Shown: piece by piece, positions 7,136 to 15,616 of the stretch
Numbering within the stretch: the stretch's first letter is position 1
Layout: the number at the start of each line of letters is the position of its first letter
DNA from: Pedobacter endophyticus
GTDB taxonomy: Bacteria; Bacteroidota; Bacteroidia; Sphingobacteriales; Sphingobacteriaceae
DNA length: 64,000 bases
Direction of reading: 5' to 3'
Assembly: GCF_015679185.1 (NCBI RefSeq)
Contig: NZ_CP064939.1
Coordinates: 3,348,001-3,412,000, forward strand
The notes under the pieces: generated by a model
Seen by the model: the letters and a program-made list of their open reading frames with translations, nothing else
Database searches by the model: none
What the model was told of the DNA's origin: nothing
Translations under genes and position numbers: made by a program

Positions 7136-9538
7136 CTATTTCCCCGCCCGATTGATCTCCTCAGCCGCACCACCGCTCGATCGTTTTGTGGCCTTTAAAG
7201 GCTTGCCGAAGCGATAAGAAAAGCTTAAACTCACTACCCGCGTGTCGCTCTTAAGCCTAAAATACTCCGTTGCGCTCGGAAAATCAGTTAAGCCTTCCAT
7301 TACCTGCGTATAAAACATATCGCGGGCATTAAGTTTCAAACTTCCCTTGCCCTTTAATATAGATTTCGATAAACCAACAGAAACCTGTCCGGTGGGATAC
7401 AATAGTTCCTGTAAATCGTTTCTCGCCCGCGTGATGTAATTGCCTGAAATTTCGGCATTCAAAGTTTTGTTAATGGTAAACTGATTGTTTATGCTTGATA
7501 GCAGCTGATTGATGGAAGATGAATAGTTGGAGTTTCGATAACCATTTAACTTTTTATAATTAAAGGTACTTTGCGCATTGATGTTCCACCACTTAAAAGG
7601 CGAAACCTGCAAAGCTACCGATAGGCCCAGGTTATGCACCTTACCAACATTGCCTTCCGTATAAACTAAAATATCAGTGCCCTGCGACAGAAACAATTGG
7701 GAGAAGTAATCTTTAACTACGCTGTAAGAAACCGATGTAGTGAGTAGCTGCTTAAATTGATGCGACAACTCCAGATTCCAGGTGTATTGCGGCAAAAAAT
7801 ATGGGTTTCCGGTGTGATAGGTGTATTTGTTGATGATAAACACAAAAGGATTAAGCTTTTGGTAAGCCGGGCGATCTATCCGGCGGCTCGCTGTTAGTGT
7901 AAACGAATTCAGCGAATCGGCCTGATAAGTTACATAGCCCGAAGGAAACAGGTTGCTGTAATTTCGCGAAAAAGCAGAGTCGGGCCGAATCTCGTTACCC
8001 AGCTGGTGCGCATTATAATACGTGTTTTCGTAGCGTAAACCGGCTTGCGCACTAAACTTGCCAAATTTGGTTTCGAAGCTGGTATACAAGGCGTTAATGT
8101 TTTCCTTGTATAAAAAATGATTGCTTTTGTTTAGGTCGGGCGAAAACGTGGTGCCGTTAAACAGTTCATAGGCCGCCGTGTTATCGGTGCTTATTGATGA
8201 AGATTTAAAACCCGATTCGATTTTCGCGTTTTTGCCAAAACTTACCTGATGATCAATCTTTGCCGAAAAAATCTTCAAATCAGATGGAATTTCCGCTTCT
8301 GTGCCGCCAAGGTCAACGTTCGATCCAAGCAGCCTGTTCCTGAACGATTGGTCGTTTTTAATGCTATACTTTAACGCATCAAGATCGAAAGAAATGCCCT
8401 GCTTTTTACTTATCGCATGTTTTAAGTAAACGTTAATGCCTGCATTTTTGAGATTGAAATCGGTAGTGCTGTATGTGCCAACGGCCGAATCGATAACCGA
8501 AGGGCCACTTTTCCAATTTGCTATCGCTTTGCCGGTTGCATCTTGCTTAGCAATAAGCCCGCTTAGCGTAAGTCCAACCGTCGTTTTTTCGGAAGCATAA
8601 AAATCAACACCAGTTTTAAAAATGTAACCCTGATTTTTGTTATTAAAGTTAGACGTTTGATCTAATGTCGAAGTCACGCTTCCATCACCATTAAAATATT
8701 GACGGTAAGCGTAAATATCGGTAAAGTTTTTTGCCGAGTTCACTGCAAAATTCGCAAACGTATTAAATTTACCCTTTCTAAAATTGAGCAGCAAACTGTT
8801 GTTGTTCTTATAATGGCGCCCATAGCCGAAACCAGTATTTACCGATCCATTAAACCCTTCCTGTCTGTTCTTTTTAGTTTTGATGTTAATAATTCCGGCA
8901 TTTCCACTGGCATCGTACCTGGCAGACGGGTTAGTAATCAACTCAATCTGATTTACCTGCGAAGCACTCATGCTGCTCAGCAAATTGTTTAGTTCGGTGC
9001 CCGATAAATAAGTTTGTTTATCATCAATCATTACCAAAACCCCTGCTTTCCCTTGCAGGCTAATGCCACCATTCTTATCAACCATCACTCCCGGCGATTT
9101 CTCCAAAACCTCCAAAACCGTAGCACCGGCATTTGTTATCGCTGCATCAACATTAATAATGGTTTTACCCTGGCTGCGTTGAACGTACTGCCTTTTGCCA
9201 ACTACATCTACATTCCCAAGGTCTTTATTTGCGCCGGTTAACACAATGTTAACTGTAGTAACGGCCGTTTTCGAAACCGTTGTTTGCTGGGTAATAAAGC
9301 CAACGGCAGTTATTTTAAAAATGTAGTTATTGGTTTTTGGGCGTTTAAAACTTGCAAAGCCCTGCTTATTAGTAACGCCAACCTTTACCACGGCGTTGTT
9401 GCTGGCTAAAAGCAGCTGCACTGTGGCCTGTTCTATCGGTCTCTTCTGCTCATCCATAACAATCACATCGATCGCTTTTTCCTGGCCAAAGGAAAAAAAG
9501 AATCCAAAACAAAGGAGCAAAAGAAGAACAAATTTCAA
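7136..9538 (-). CDS. TonB-dependent receptor-like outer-membrane protein with CarboxypepD_reg domain
   Basis: An 800-residue protein with a signal peptide (MKFVLLLLLCFGFFFSFGQ). Residues about 22-110 form a carboxypeptidase-regulatory-like beta sandwich. A plug-like domain follows (GATVLEVLEKSPGVMVDKNGG...IELITNPSARYDASGNAGIINIKTKK, residues about 135-220). The remainder is a long barrel of the OMP_b-brl_3 type ending in VVSLSFSYRFGKPL plus a short tail. The family includes receptors for unknown nutrients or metals in Bacteroidota; no SusD partner is adjacent, which separates it from the three SusC genes in this window. Ligand unknown. Confidence 0.85.
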   Translation of the reverse strand: MKFVLLLLLCFGFFFSFGQEKAIDVIVMDEQKRPIEQATVQLLLASNNAVVKVGVTNKQGFASFKRPKTNNYIFKITAVGFITQQTTVSKTAVTTVNIVLTGANKDLGNVDVVGKRQYVQRSQGKTIINVDAAITNAGATVLEVLEKSPGVMVDKNGGISLQGKAGVLVMIDDKQTYLSGTELNNLLSSMSASQVNQIELITNPSARYDASGNAGIINIKTKKNRQEGFNGSVNTGFGYGRHYKNNNSLLLNFRKGKFNTFANFAVNSAKNFTDIYAYRQYFNGDGSVTSTLDQTSNFNNKNQGYIFKTGVDFYASEKTTVGLTLSGLIAKQDATGKAIANWKSGPSVIDSAVGTYSTTDFNLKNAGINVYLKHAISKKQGISFDLDALKYSIKNDQSFRNRLLGSNVDLGGTEAEIPSDLKIFSAKIDHQVSFGKNAKIESGFKSSSISTDNTAAYELFNGTTFSPDLNKSNHFLYKENINALYTSFETKFGKFSAQAGLRYENTYYNAHQLGNEIRPDSAFSRNYSNLFPSGYVTYQADSLNSFTLTASRRIDRPAYQKLNPFVFIINKYTYHTGNPYFLPQYTWNLELSHQFKQLLTTSVSYSVVKDYFSQLFLSQGTDILVYTEGNVGKVHNLGLSVALQVSPFKWWNINAQSTFNYKKLNGYRNSNYSSSINQLLSSINNQFTINKTLNAEISGNYITRARNDLQELLYPTGQVSVGLSKSILKGKGSLKLNARDMFYTQVMEGLTDFPSATEYFRLKSDTRVVSLSFSYRFGKPLKATKRSSGGAAEEINRAGK

Positions 9539-9718
9539 GACGTCTGTTTAAGTTAATTTAGCTAATGTAACTATATTCATTGTAAATTCGGTTTTTAAGC
9601 CTTAAAATATGCTTAAATTGCACTAAATCCTATCGTTAAGCGCTATCAAAAATCCGACTTAGGTCATATCTCACATGTATTTTATCAATTCTCGTATCTA
9701 TTTCTTATTTTGCACCAA

Positions 9719-10867
9719 ATGCAGTTTAAAGAAATCATCGGACAGGACAAGATTAAGCAACAATTGGTGCAAACGGTTACGGAAAACCGGATTAGCCATG
9801 CGCAACTTTTTTTATCGCCGATAGGTTCCGGAGCGCTGCCACTGGCCATAGCCTATGCACAGTATATTAACTGCTTAAACAGAAATGGCAACGATAGCTG
9901 TGGCGAATGTTCATGCTGCCGCAAATACGAAAAACTCATTCATCCCGATTTACACTTTTCGTACCCGTTTTTTGCATCGGCGAGTACTAAAATCGCGGTT
10001 GATGTGCTCGACGAATGGCGCAACATGCTGTTGCACGATCCTTATGTAGATATAGACATTTGGCGTTCGAAGCTCGATGCCGCAAACAAACAGGCCAATA
10101 TTCCAATCGCCGAATGCCACGATATCATCAAGAAATTAAGCTACAAAGCTTTCGAAGCCGAAACCAAGGTTTTGATTATGTGGCTGCCCGAATATTTGGA
10201 TAAAGCCGGCAATGCATTGTTGAAATTGATTGAAGAGCCACCGGCAAATACGCTGTTTATCTTAATTGCGCAAAGTCAGGAGCAGATTTTAACCACCATT
10301 TTATCGCGAACGCAAATTGTTAAAATTCCAAAGCTCACCAATCAGGAAGTTACTGAATATCTGTTAAACACAAGCGGTTTAACCACCAATCAGGCGGTTG
10401 ATTACTCTTTTTTGGCCGATGGCAATTTAATTGAGGCAAAAGCATTGGCTGCAGATACGCAAAGCGATAGCTCAGGCACGTTTACGGCGTGGCTGCGGAT
10501 GGGATTTGGCAACAGGGTACCTGATTTGATCGATTTTACCGACGAGGTGGCAAAGTGGGGAAGAGAGAACCAGAAAAATTTTTTAAGGTATGGCGTAAAT
10601 TATTTACGTGAGTGCTGCTTAATTTTAAGTGGCGCCGATGATTTGGTAAAATTGCCGCCCCTAACGCTCGATACTGCAAAAAAGTTAACAACACATGTGC
10701 TTACCCTGCCAATGGCCGAGGCCATAATTGGCGAGCTGGAAAAGGCACACTACCATATTGAAAGAAACGCGAACCCTAAAATTCTGTTTTTAGATGTATC
10801 TTTACAGTTGGTAAAAATTATAAAGTTTAAAACGCTCCCTCAGGGGACTCAATATATATACAATTAA
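9719..10867 (+). CDS. holB: DNA polymerase III subunit delta' (clamp-loader)
   Basis: A 382-residue protein from the ATG at 9719; the frame is also open from a TTG nine bases earlier. It begins MQFKEIIGQDKIKQQLVQTV, the standard delta'/gamma N-terminus, has a cysteine cluster around SCGECSCCRKYEKLIHPDLH (zinc-binding module), and KVLIMWLPEYLDKAGNALLKLIEEPP, the sensor region of clamp-loader ATPase relatives. It helps load the beta clamp on DNA. The next gene, ricT, starts two bases after its stop, and gldH follows; holB-ricT-gldH is a recurrent Bacteroidota gene order. Identification is firm. Confidence 0.93.
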   Translation: MQFKEIIGQDKIKQQLVQTVTENRISHAQLFLSPIGSGALPLAIAYAQYINCLNRNGNDSCGECSCCRKYEKLIHPDLHFSYPFFASASTKIAVDVLDEWRNMLLHDPYVDIDIWRSKLDAANKQANIPIAECHDIIKKLSYKAFEAETKVLIMWLPEYLDKAGNALLKLIEEPPANTLFILIAQSQEQILTTILSRTQIVKIPKLTNQEVTEYLLNTSGLTTNQAVDYSFLADGNLIEAKALAADTQSDSSGTFTAWLRMGFGNRVPDLIDFTDEVAKWGRENQKNFLRYGVNYLRECCLILSGADDLVKLPPLTLDTAKKLTTHVLTLPMAEAIIGELEKAHYHIERNANPKILFLDVSLQLVKIIKFKTLPQGTQYIYN

Positions 10868-10869
10868 TT

Positions 10870-12363
10870 ATGGGATGTGGAAGTTGTTCAACAGGTGGTG
10901 GTTGCACCCCTAATGGATGCAAAAGTAATGGCTCATGTGGCACCACCGGGTGTCAGACAATGGAAGTACACGATTGGCTATCCAACTTGGATATGCCTTC
11001 AAATTATAAACCTTTTCAGGTTACCGAAATAAAGTTTAAAGGATCTCGCAAAGAGTTTTTCTTAAACAGCGATAATATTTATCTCGAAATTGGCGAGCTT
11101 GTTGCTGTAGAAGGGCCAACAGGTGGTTTCGATGTAGGCCATGTATCCCTCACAGGCGAACTGGTTCGGGTGCAAATGAAACGCCGCAAAACCGCTTTGG
11201 ATCAGGTTACCAAAAAGATTTATCGAAAGGCCACTGAGGCCGATGTAGAGAAATGGAATGCTGCCAAGGGAATGGAATGGGAAACCATGCACAAGGCTCG
11301 TAAACTGGCTTTAGATCTGCGTTTATCGATGAAGATCAGCGACGTAGATTATCAGGCCGATAAAACAAAAGCCACGTTTTTTTACACAGCCGATGGACGG
11401 GTAGATTTTCGCGAGCTGATTAAGAAAATGGCCGAAAATTTCCGTATACGGATCGAAATGCGTCAGATTGGGATGCGCCAGGAGGCCGGACGTTTAGGCG
11501 GTATCGGTTCGTGCGGCAGAGAATTGTGCTGCTCAACTTGGTTAACCAATTTCAAAACCGTTTCTACCGCTGCGGCACGCTACCAAAACCTGTCGTTAAA
11601 CACATTGAAGCTCGCCGGTCAATGCGGAAAGCTTAAATGCTGCCTAAATTACGAGCTTGATACCTATTTAGATGCCTTAAAAGATATTCCCGATCGCATC
11701 GAAAATCTCGATACCGAGGGCGGTTATGCCCGTCATCAAAAGACAGATATTTTCAAAAAAATTATGTGGTTTAGCTATCAGGGCGACGAAAACTGGATTC
11801 CGGTTAAAGCCGCTCGGGTTAAAGAAATCATGGTGATGAATAAGGCTGGCAAAAAAGCGCCAAACCTGAAAGAAGAAGCCGTTCAGGTTGCCGCCCCTGT
11901 TGTGGTAGAAAAAACCTTCGATTATGAGAATGTTGTTGGCCAGGATAGCTTAACACGTTTAGATGAACGCGGAAGAAACAGGAACAGCAGAAACCAAAAA
12001 GGCAAGGGAAATAACAATCAAAATAGGCGAGACAGAGCACAATCGGCAGATCGGAACGCTCCATCTAACAAAAAACAGTCTCAGCAAGGGGCTCCAAAAA
12101 ACCAGCAAAGTAATAAGCCGCAGCCGGGCAATAAACCGCAACAGGCGGTACCAAAGCCACAACATGTAAACGGACCTAAGCCGCAGGGCAATAACCAGAA
12201 AGCACAGCAAGGGCAAAAACCTGTAGTTAAAGCAGAAGGGGCAACAGTTACCGAGGGCGCTAAACCCGAACAAAACAAAAGTAGAAACAGAAATAACCGC
12301 AGAAAAAACAATAACCGCCGAAATAACAATAATGGCTCAGAGAACAAACCTGCTTCCGAATAA
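10870..12363 (+). CDS. ricT: PSP1-domain protein, RicT/YaaT homologue, with long polar tail
   Basis: A 497-residue protein. The N-terminus is a short Cys/Gly-rich stretch (MGCGSCSTGGGCTPNGC). The core (about residues 45-320) is the PSP1 domain, with GRELCCSTWL and QCGKLKCCLNYE providing conserved cysteines. In Bacillus the homologue forms an Fe-S complex with RicA and RicF that controls mRNA processing by RNase Y; whether that holds here is unknown, as no RicA/F gene is nearby. The last 120 or so residues are low-complexity, rich in N, Q, K, R and P, and look disordered and possibly RNA-binding. It overlaps gldH by 32 bases. Confidence 0.9.
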   Translation: MGCGSCSTGGGCTPNGCKSNGSCGTTGCQTMEVHDWLSNLDMPSNYKPFQVTEIKFKGSRKEFFLNSDNIYLEIGELVAVEGPTGGFDVGHVSLTGELVRVQMKRRKTALDQVTKKIYRKATEADVEKWNAAKGMEWETMHKARKLALDLRLSMKISDVDYQADKTKATFFYTADGRVDFRELIKKMAENFRIRIEMRQIGMRQEAGRLGGIGSCGRELCCSTWLTNFKTVSTAAARYQNLSLNTLKLAGQCGKLKCCLNYELDTYLDALKDIPDRIENLDTEGGYARHQKTDIFKKIMWFSYQGDENWIPVKAARVKEIMVMNKAGKKAPNLKEEAVQVAAPVVVEKTFDYENVVGQDSLTRLDERGRNRNSRNQKGKGNNNQNRRDRAQSADRNAPSNKKQSQQGAPKNQQSNKPQPGNKPQQAVPKPQHVNGPKPQGNNQKAQQGQKPVVKAEGATVTEGAKPEQNKSRNRNNRRKNNNRRNNNNGSENKPASE

Positions 12364-12823
12364 AACATCTGCACTGGTGTGTTGCGCCCTGATGATGATT
12401 ACATTTTTGGCGGGATGTACTAACAGTATTATCGACAGCAATGTGGAGTTGGATAACCGTAGATGGTCTTATCGTAATCACATCGCTAACTCGTTCGAGA
12501 TTAAGGAAAGTTCAACGCCCTACAATATTTATTTTAAGTTACGCGTTACGGCCAATTACAAATATTCGAACATTTTTATCCTTGCCCATTTTAAAGATGG
12601 AAATAAGGTCGTTACCAGGCGCTATCAATACAAATTAGCCAAAAACGACGGCGAATGGCTGGGCAGTGGCTCGGGCAACGTATTTAGCTACACGTTGCCC
12701 ATGCTTACCAACTATCGCTTCGCCCACAACGGAAAGTTCACCATCGAAATTGAACAGAACATGCGTGATAATCCACTTTTGGAAGTTAGCGATGCCGGTA
12801 TTCTGATCGAAAATGCAGAATAA
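12332..12823 (+). CDS. gldH: Gliding motility-associated lipoprotein GldH
   Basis: A 163-residue lipoprotein with a type II signal (MMITFLAGC, Cys29). The mature part contains the conserved WSYRNHIANSFEIKESSTPYN and YTLPMLTNYRFAHNGKFTIEIEQNMRDNPL, typical of GldH. In Flavobacterium GldH is needed for gliding; many non-gliding Bacteroidota keep it, so it may serve envelope or type IX secretion-related functions. The start lies inside the last 32 bases of ricT in another frame, indicating coupled translation. A PBP1A gene often follows gldH in relatives; here a 490-base gap and kinase genes follow instead. Confidence 0.88.
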   Translation: MAQRTNLLPNKTSALVCCALMMITFLAGCTNSIIDSNVELDNRRWSYRNHIANSFEIKESSTPYNIYFKLRVTANYKYSNIFILAHFKDGNKVVTRRYQYKLAKNDGEWLGSGSGNVFSYTLPMLTNYRFAHNGKFTIEIEQNMRDNPLLEVSDAGILIENAE

Positions 12824-13313
12824 TATACCATTGATTAAGGGCTATAAACTTGCGTTTGCCGATAATCTCCTGGGTATTAAATAGCAAAATATTGCTTTTT
12901 ATAATTACAAACAGGAATCTGTTTTAAAACTCGGCTTTTCTCAAAGCGATGCCTTTGGCACAAAATTTCCCTGCCAAATTAAATTACGCATTGCTTTCAT
13001 AGCCTCTCCCCATCAACATTTGGTTTAAAGCGATGTCTTTGCTTTCAGGCTGCCTCGAAAATGATGGACTAGCCCAAATGCTTGAAAGTACGTTTCAACT
13101 CCCTATATTGGTTTCTCGGCAGGCTAAACACTGCAAATTTGAATTGAATCTGTCTCTTTAGGACAGCCTCATGTACATACAGCGCAAAAACCACCGCCGT
13201 TATTCATGTAGCATCTTATTTGATCAGTCACCCGCCCCATCGGCGCAGAACTACATGGTTTGTACTCGAAATCGCCTAACATTTACTACCTTTAGGAATA
13301 ACTGTATTCCCTT
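12824..13313. other. 490-base gap without recognisable gene
   Basis: I see no open frame with coding character, no RNA gene and no clear terminator here. Near the right end, TACCTTTA at 13287-13294 resembles the Bacteroidota -7 box. It is followed by a short dyad, GGAATA (13295-13300) and TATTCC (13305-13310), immediately before the kinase start codon at 13314; this could be an operator or a start-site hairpin. Confidence 0.4.
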
Positions 13314-15512
13314 ATGAGGAACTTTCGACTCCAATTTAAAAACGCTCTACTCTTACTATCACTTGTTTTCCTAAGCTGTGCAACGCTGGCACAAGACACT
13401 TTGTCTGCAAAAATCAAAAGCATTGTTCACCAGGCGAACGACCAGATTAACGAACCGAAAACATTCTTAAAAAAAATTAAGGAAGCAGAAACCATGGCGC
13501 TTAAAAGTAAAAACGCCATCGATTTTTTGCGTATTTACAAAGCCAAAGCACTCTTCTATCATTACAATAAAAACTTCAAAGCCAGCAAACCTTATATCAT
13601 TAAAATTAAGCGCTTGCTGCCTTATTGTAATGATTTGATTGAGCAAGCACATACTTACGAACTGCTTTTTGTGTTGGAGCCATTTCCACGAGATGAAAGT
13701 ATGAAAAACCTGTTGATGGCCCTTAAGCTTTACGAAGAACATGGCACACTGAAAGACCAAATAGATGTAAACTATAATTTGGCAGTGCAGTACAAGCGTG
13801 ATAAAAATTGGAGCGCAGCCATTAAACATGCCTTGTTAGCGGCCAAAGTGATCAGCCTAACGCATAAAAAACCGGGCACCAAAAAATTTCTGGATTTGTT
13901 CTTACTGGAATCTTATACGGAATTGGGCGATTTTGAAAACGCCAGGGAAATGCTGAACAAAGCCAAAGCTACTTTTCGGAAACTTAGCGCAGAAAACAGA
14001 AACGTGCTCTACAGATACCTGTTCTTTAAAAACGCATCAAACTTTTACGCCAAAACGAAGCAATTGAACGAGATGGCAAAAATGAATGCCGCAGTTTTCG
14101 CCTCCATCGATAGCGTTCGGAAATTGGATCTCAGCAAACTAAATGACGTACTAAGGATTGAAAATGAGCTGGAAATGAAAAAGGCGGAGCTAAAGCGGGT
14201 TACGCTTGAGGCCGAACTAAATGAATCGAAAATAAGGGCGGGCCAGATTTTAATCGCCTTTATTTGTTTTTTACTCATCTTATCCATTGCAATTTCGATC
14301 TACCTTAAGCGAAATTCGAAAAAGATAACGGCCTTCAATGAAGCGCTTGAAAAAAAGAATGCCGATTTGGAAAGCATGGCTGCAAAGCTGGAGGAAGCCC
14401 TGAAAGCAAAAACCCAGTTTTTAAATGTAATGACACACGAGCTTTTTACCCCCATCAATGGTATCGCCTTAATTTCGCATAATTTAAGGGCCGAAATGGG
14501 CAAAAGTGGTTTTAATCAAAATCTCAAACTGCTCGAATTTTCGAGCAACTATCTATATCGGCTGCTAAAGAACATTGTTGATGCCAAATCGATAGAGAAA
14601 AAAGACTCAAAGCTGAATGTAGAAAAAACAAATCTGAAATCCTTTATCCGGCTTGTTTCAAAAACGGCTCAGATTTTCCTCAAAACTTCGACCAACAAAT
14701 TTGAGCACCAGGTTGATGAAAATATACCTGTTCCACTGCTCGTCGATTCGGTTAAGCTTTCGCAAATCCTGATTAATTTGCTTAACAATGCCAACAAATT
14801 TACTTCAAAAGGCCAAATCTTCCTGAGTGTAGATTTGAAAACGGACACCGAAACGCGTGCCGAGGTTTTATTTAAGGTGATTGATACGGGAATTGGTATC
14901 AAGGCAAAATCGATAAGTTATATTTTCGATAAGTTTAGCCACGAATCAGAATCCATCAGGCGAAAATATGGAGGCAGCGGCATTGGACTGTACATTGTAA
15001 AGCATTTTCTTAGGCTGCACAACAGCAAAATAGCTGTTCATAGCCGCAAAGGGCAAAAAACTACATTTTCGTTCTCAATTTGGTTCGACAAAGTTGGTGC
15101 GAGCGATGCGCCGCGTGTGGAACTCCGCGAAAAGGCAACAGGCAACATCCTTTTAGTCGACGATAATCAGATGAATCTTGTGCTCACAAAAAGGCTTCTA
15201 GAATCAAATGGTTTTAGCTGCGATACCACCGAAAGCGGGCTGGATGCACTTGAAATATTACGGAAAAAAAATTACGACCTGATTTTAATGGACATCATGA
15301 TGCCGGGGCTGAATGGCTTTGAAACCACTAAAAAAATGCGGGAAGAAAATATAAAGGAGCCGGTAATAGCCTTAACGGCGATAGATATTGACCAAAATAA
15401 GGCTGATTTTGAGCAAGCAAAATTTGCAGCGGTATTAACCAAACCGCTGATACCTGATCGCTTTTTTAAAACCATTAGAGCCACGCTTACCGGCCAACGC
15501 AACCGCAGTTAA
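13314..15512 (+). CDS. Hybrid sensor histidine kinase/response regulator with TPR-like sensor region
   Basis: A 732-residue membrane kinase. A signal peptide-like N-terminus is followed by a helical, TPR-like periplasmic region (about 30-300), one transmembrane segment (ILIAFICFLLILSIAISIYL, about 311-330), a coiled linker, then the HisKA H-box MTHELFTPINGI with His375. The HATPase N box (LLNNANKFT), G1 (DTGIGI) and G2 (GGSGIGLYIVKHF) are present. A C-terminal receiver has ILLVDDN, phospho-acceptor Asp660 in LILMDIMMPG, and the conserved Lys in TKPL. There is no DNA-binding output domain, so phosphate must pass to another protein. The H-box has Phe where Arg is common (HELFTP). A tandem paralogue follows. 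Confidence 0.9.
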   Translation: MRNFRLQFKNALLLLSLVFLSCATLAQDTLSAKIKSIVHQANDQINEPKTFLKKIKEAETMALKSKNAIDFLRIYKAKALFYHYNKNFKASKPYIIKIKRLLPYCNDLIEQAHTYELLFVLEPFPRDESMKNLLMALKLYEEHGTLKDQIDVNYNLAVQYKRDKNWSAAIKHALLAAKVISLTHKKPGTKKFLDLFLLESYTELGDFENAREMLNKAKATFRKLSAENRNVLYRYLFFKNASNFYAKTKQLNEMAKMNAAVFASIDSVRKLDLSKLNDVLRIENELEMKKAELKRVTLEAELNESKIRAGQILIAFICFLLILSIAISIYLKRNSKKITAFNEALEKKNADLESMAAKLEEALKAKTQFLNVMTHELFTPINGIALISHNLRAEMGKSGFNQNLKLLEFSSNYLYRLLKNIVDAKSIEKKDSKLNVEKTNLKSFIRLVSKTAQIFLKTSTNKFEHQVDENIPVPLLVDSVKLSQILINLLNNANKFTSKGQIFLSVDLKTDTETRAEVLFKVIDTGIGIKAKSISYIFDKFSHESESIRRKYGGSGIGLYIVKHFLRLHNSKIAVHSRKGQKTTFSFSIWFDKVGASDAPRVELREKATGNILLVDDNQMNLVLTKRLLESNGFSCDTTESGLDALEILRKKNYDLILMDIMMPGLNGFETTKKMREENIKEPVIALTAIDIDQNKADFEQAKFAAVLTKPLIPDRFFKTIRATLTGQRNRS

Positions 15513-15568
15513 TTCGAATTTAAGCCCGTTAATTAATAGCGTTGAATAGACTTTATTCGAAAAATCGC

Positions 15569-15598
15569 TTTCAAATGAGCGAATATTTGTTACCTTTA
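15569..15598 (+). promoter_or_regulatory. Possible promoter for the second hybrid kinase
   Basis: TTTC, an 18-base spacer, then TACCTTTA ends 18 bases before the GTG start. The -7 element differs from TAnnTTTG only at the last base; the -33 element is weak. The first kinase has the same TACCTTTAG string 20 bases before its start, so the pair may share regulation. Confidence 0.35.
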
Positions 15599-15616
15599 GC
15601 TTTAGAGCTATAAGTT

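Noticed and set aside
11959..12374. Several long open frames on the minus strand opposite the ricT tail
   Set aside because: They arise from the low-complexity Asn/Gln/Lys/Arg codons of ricT and encode Cys/Leu/Phe-rich nonsense.
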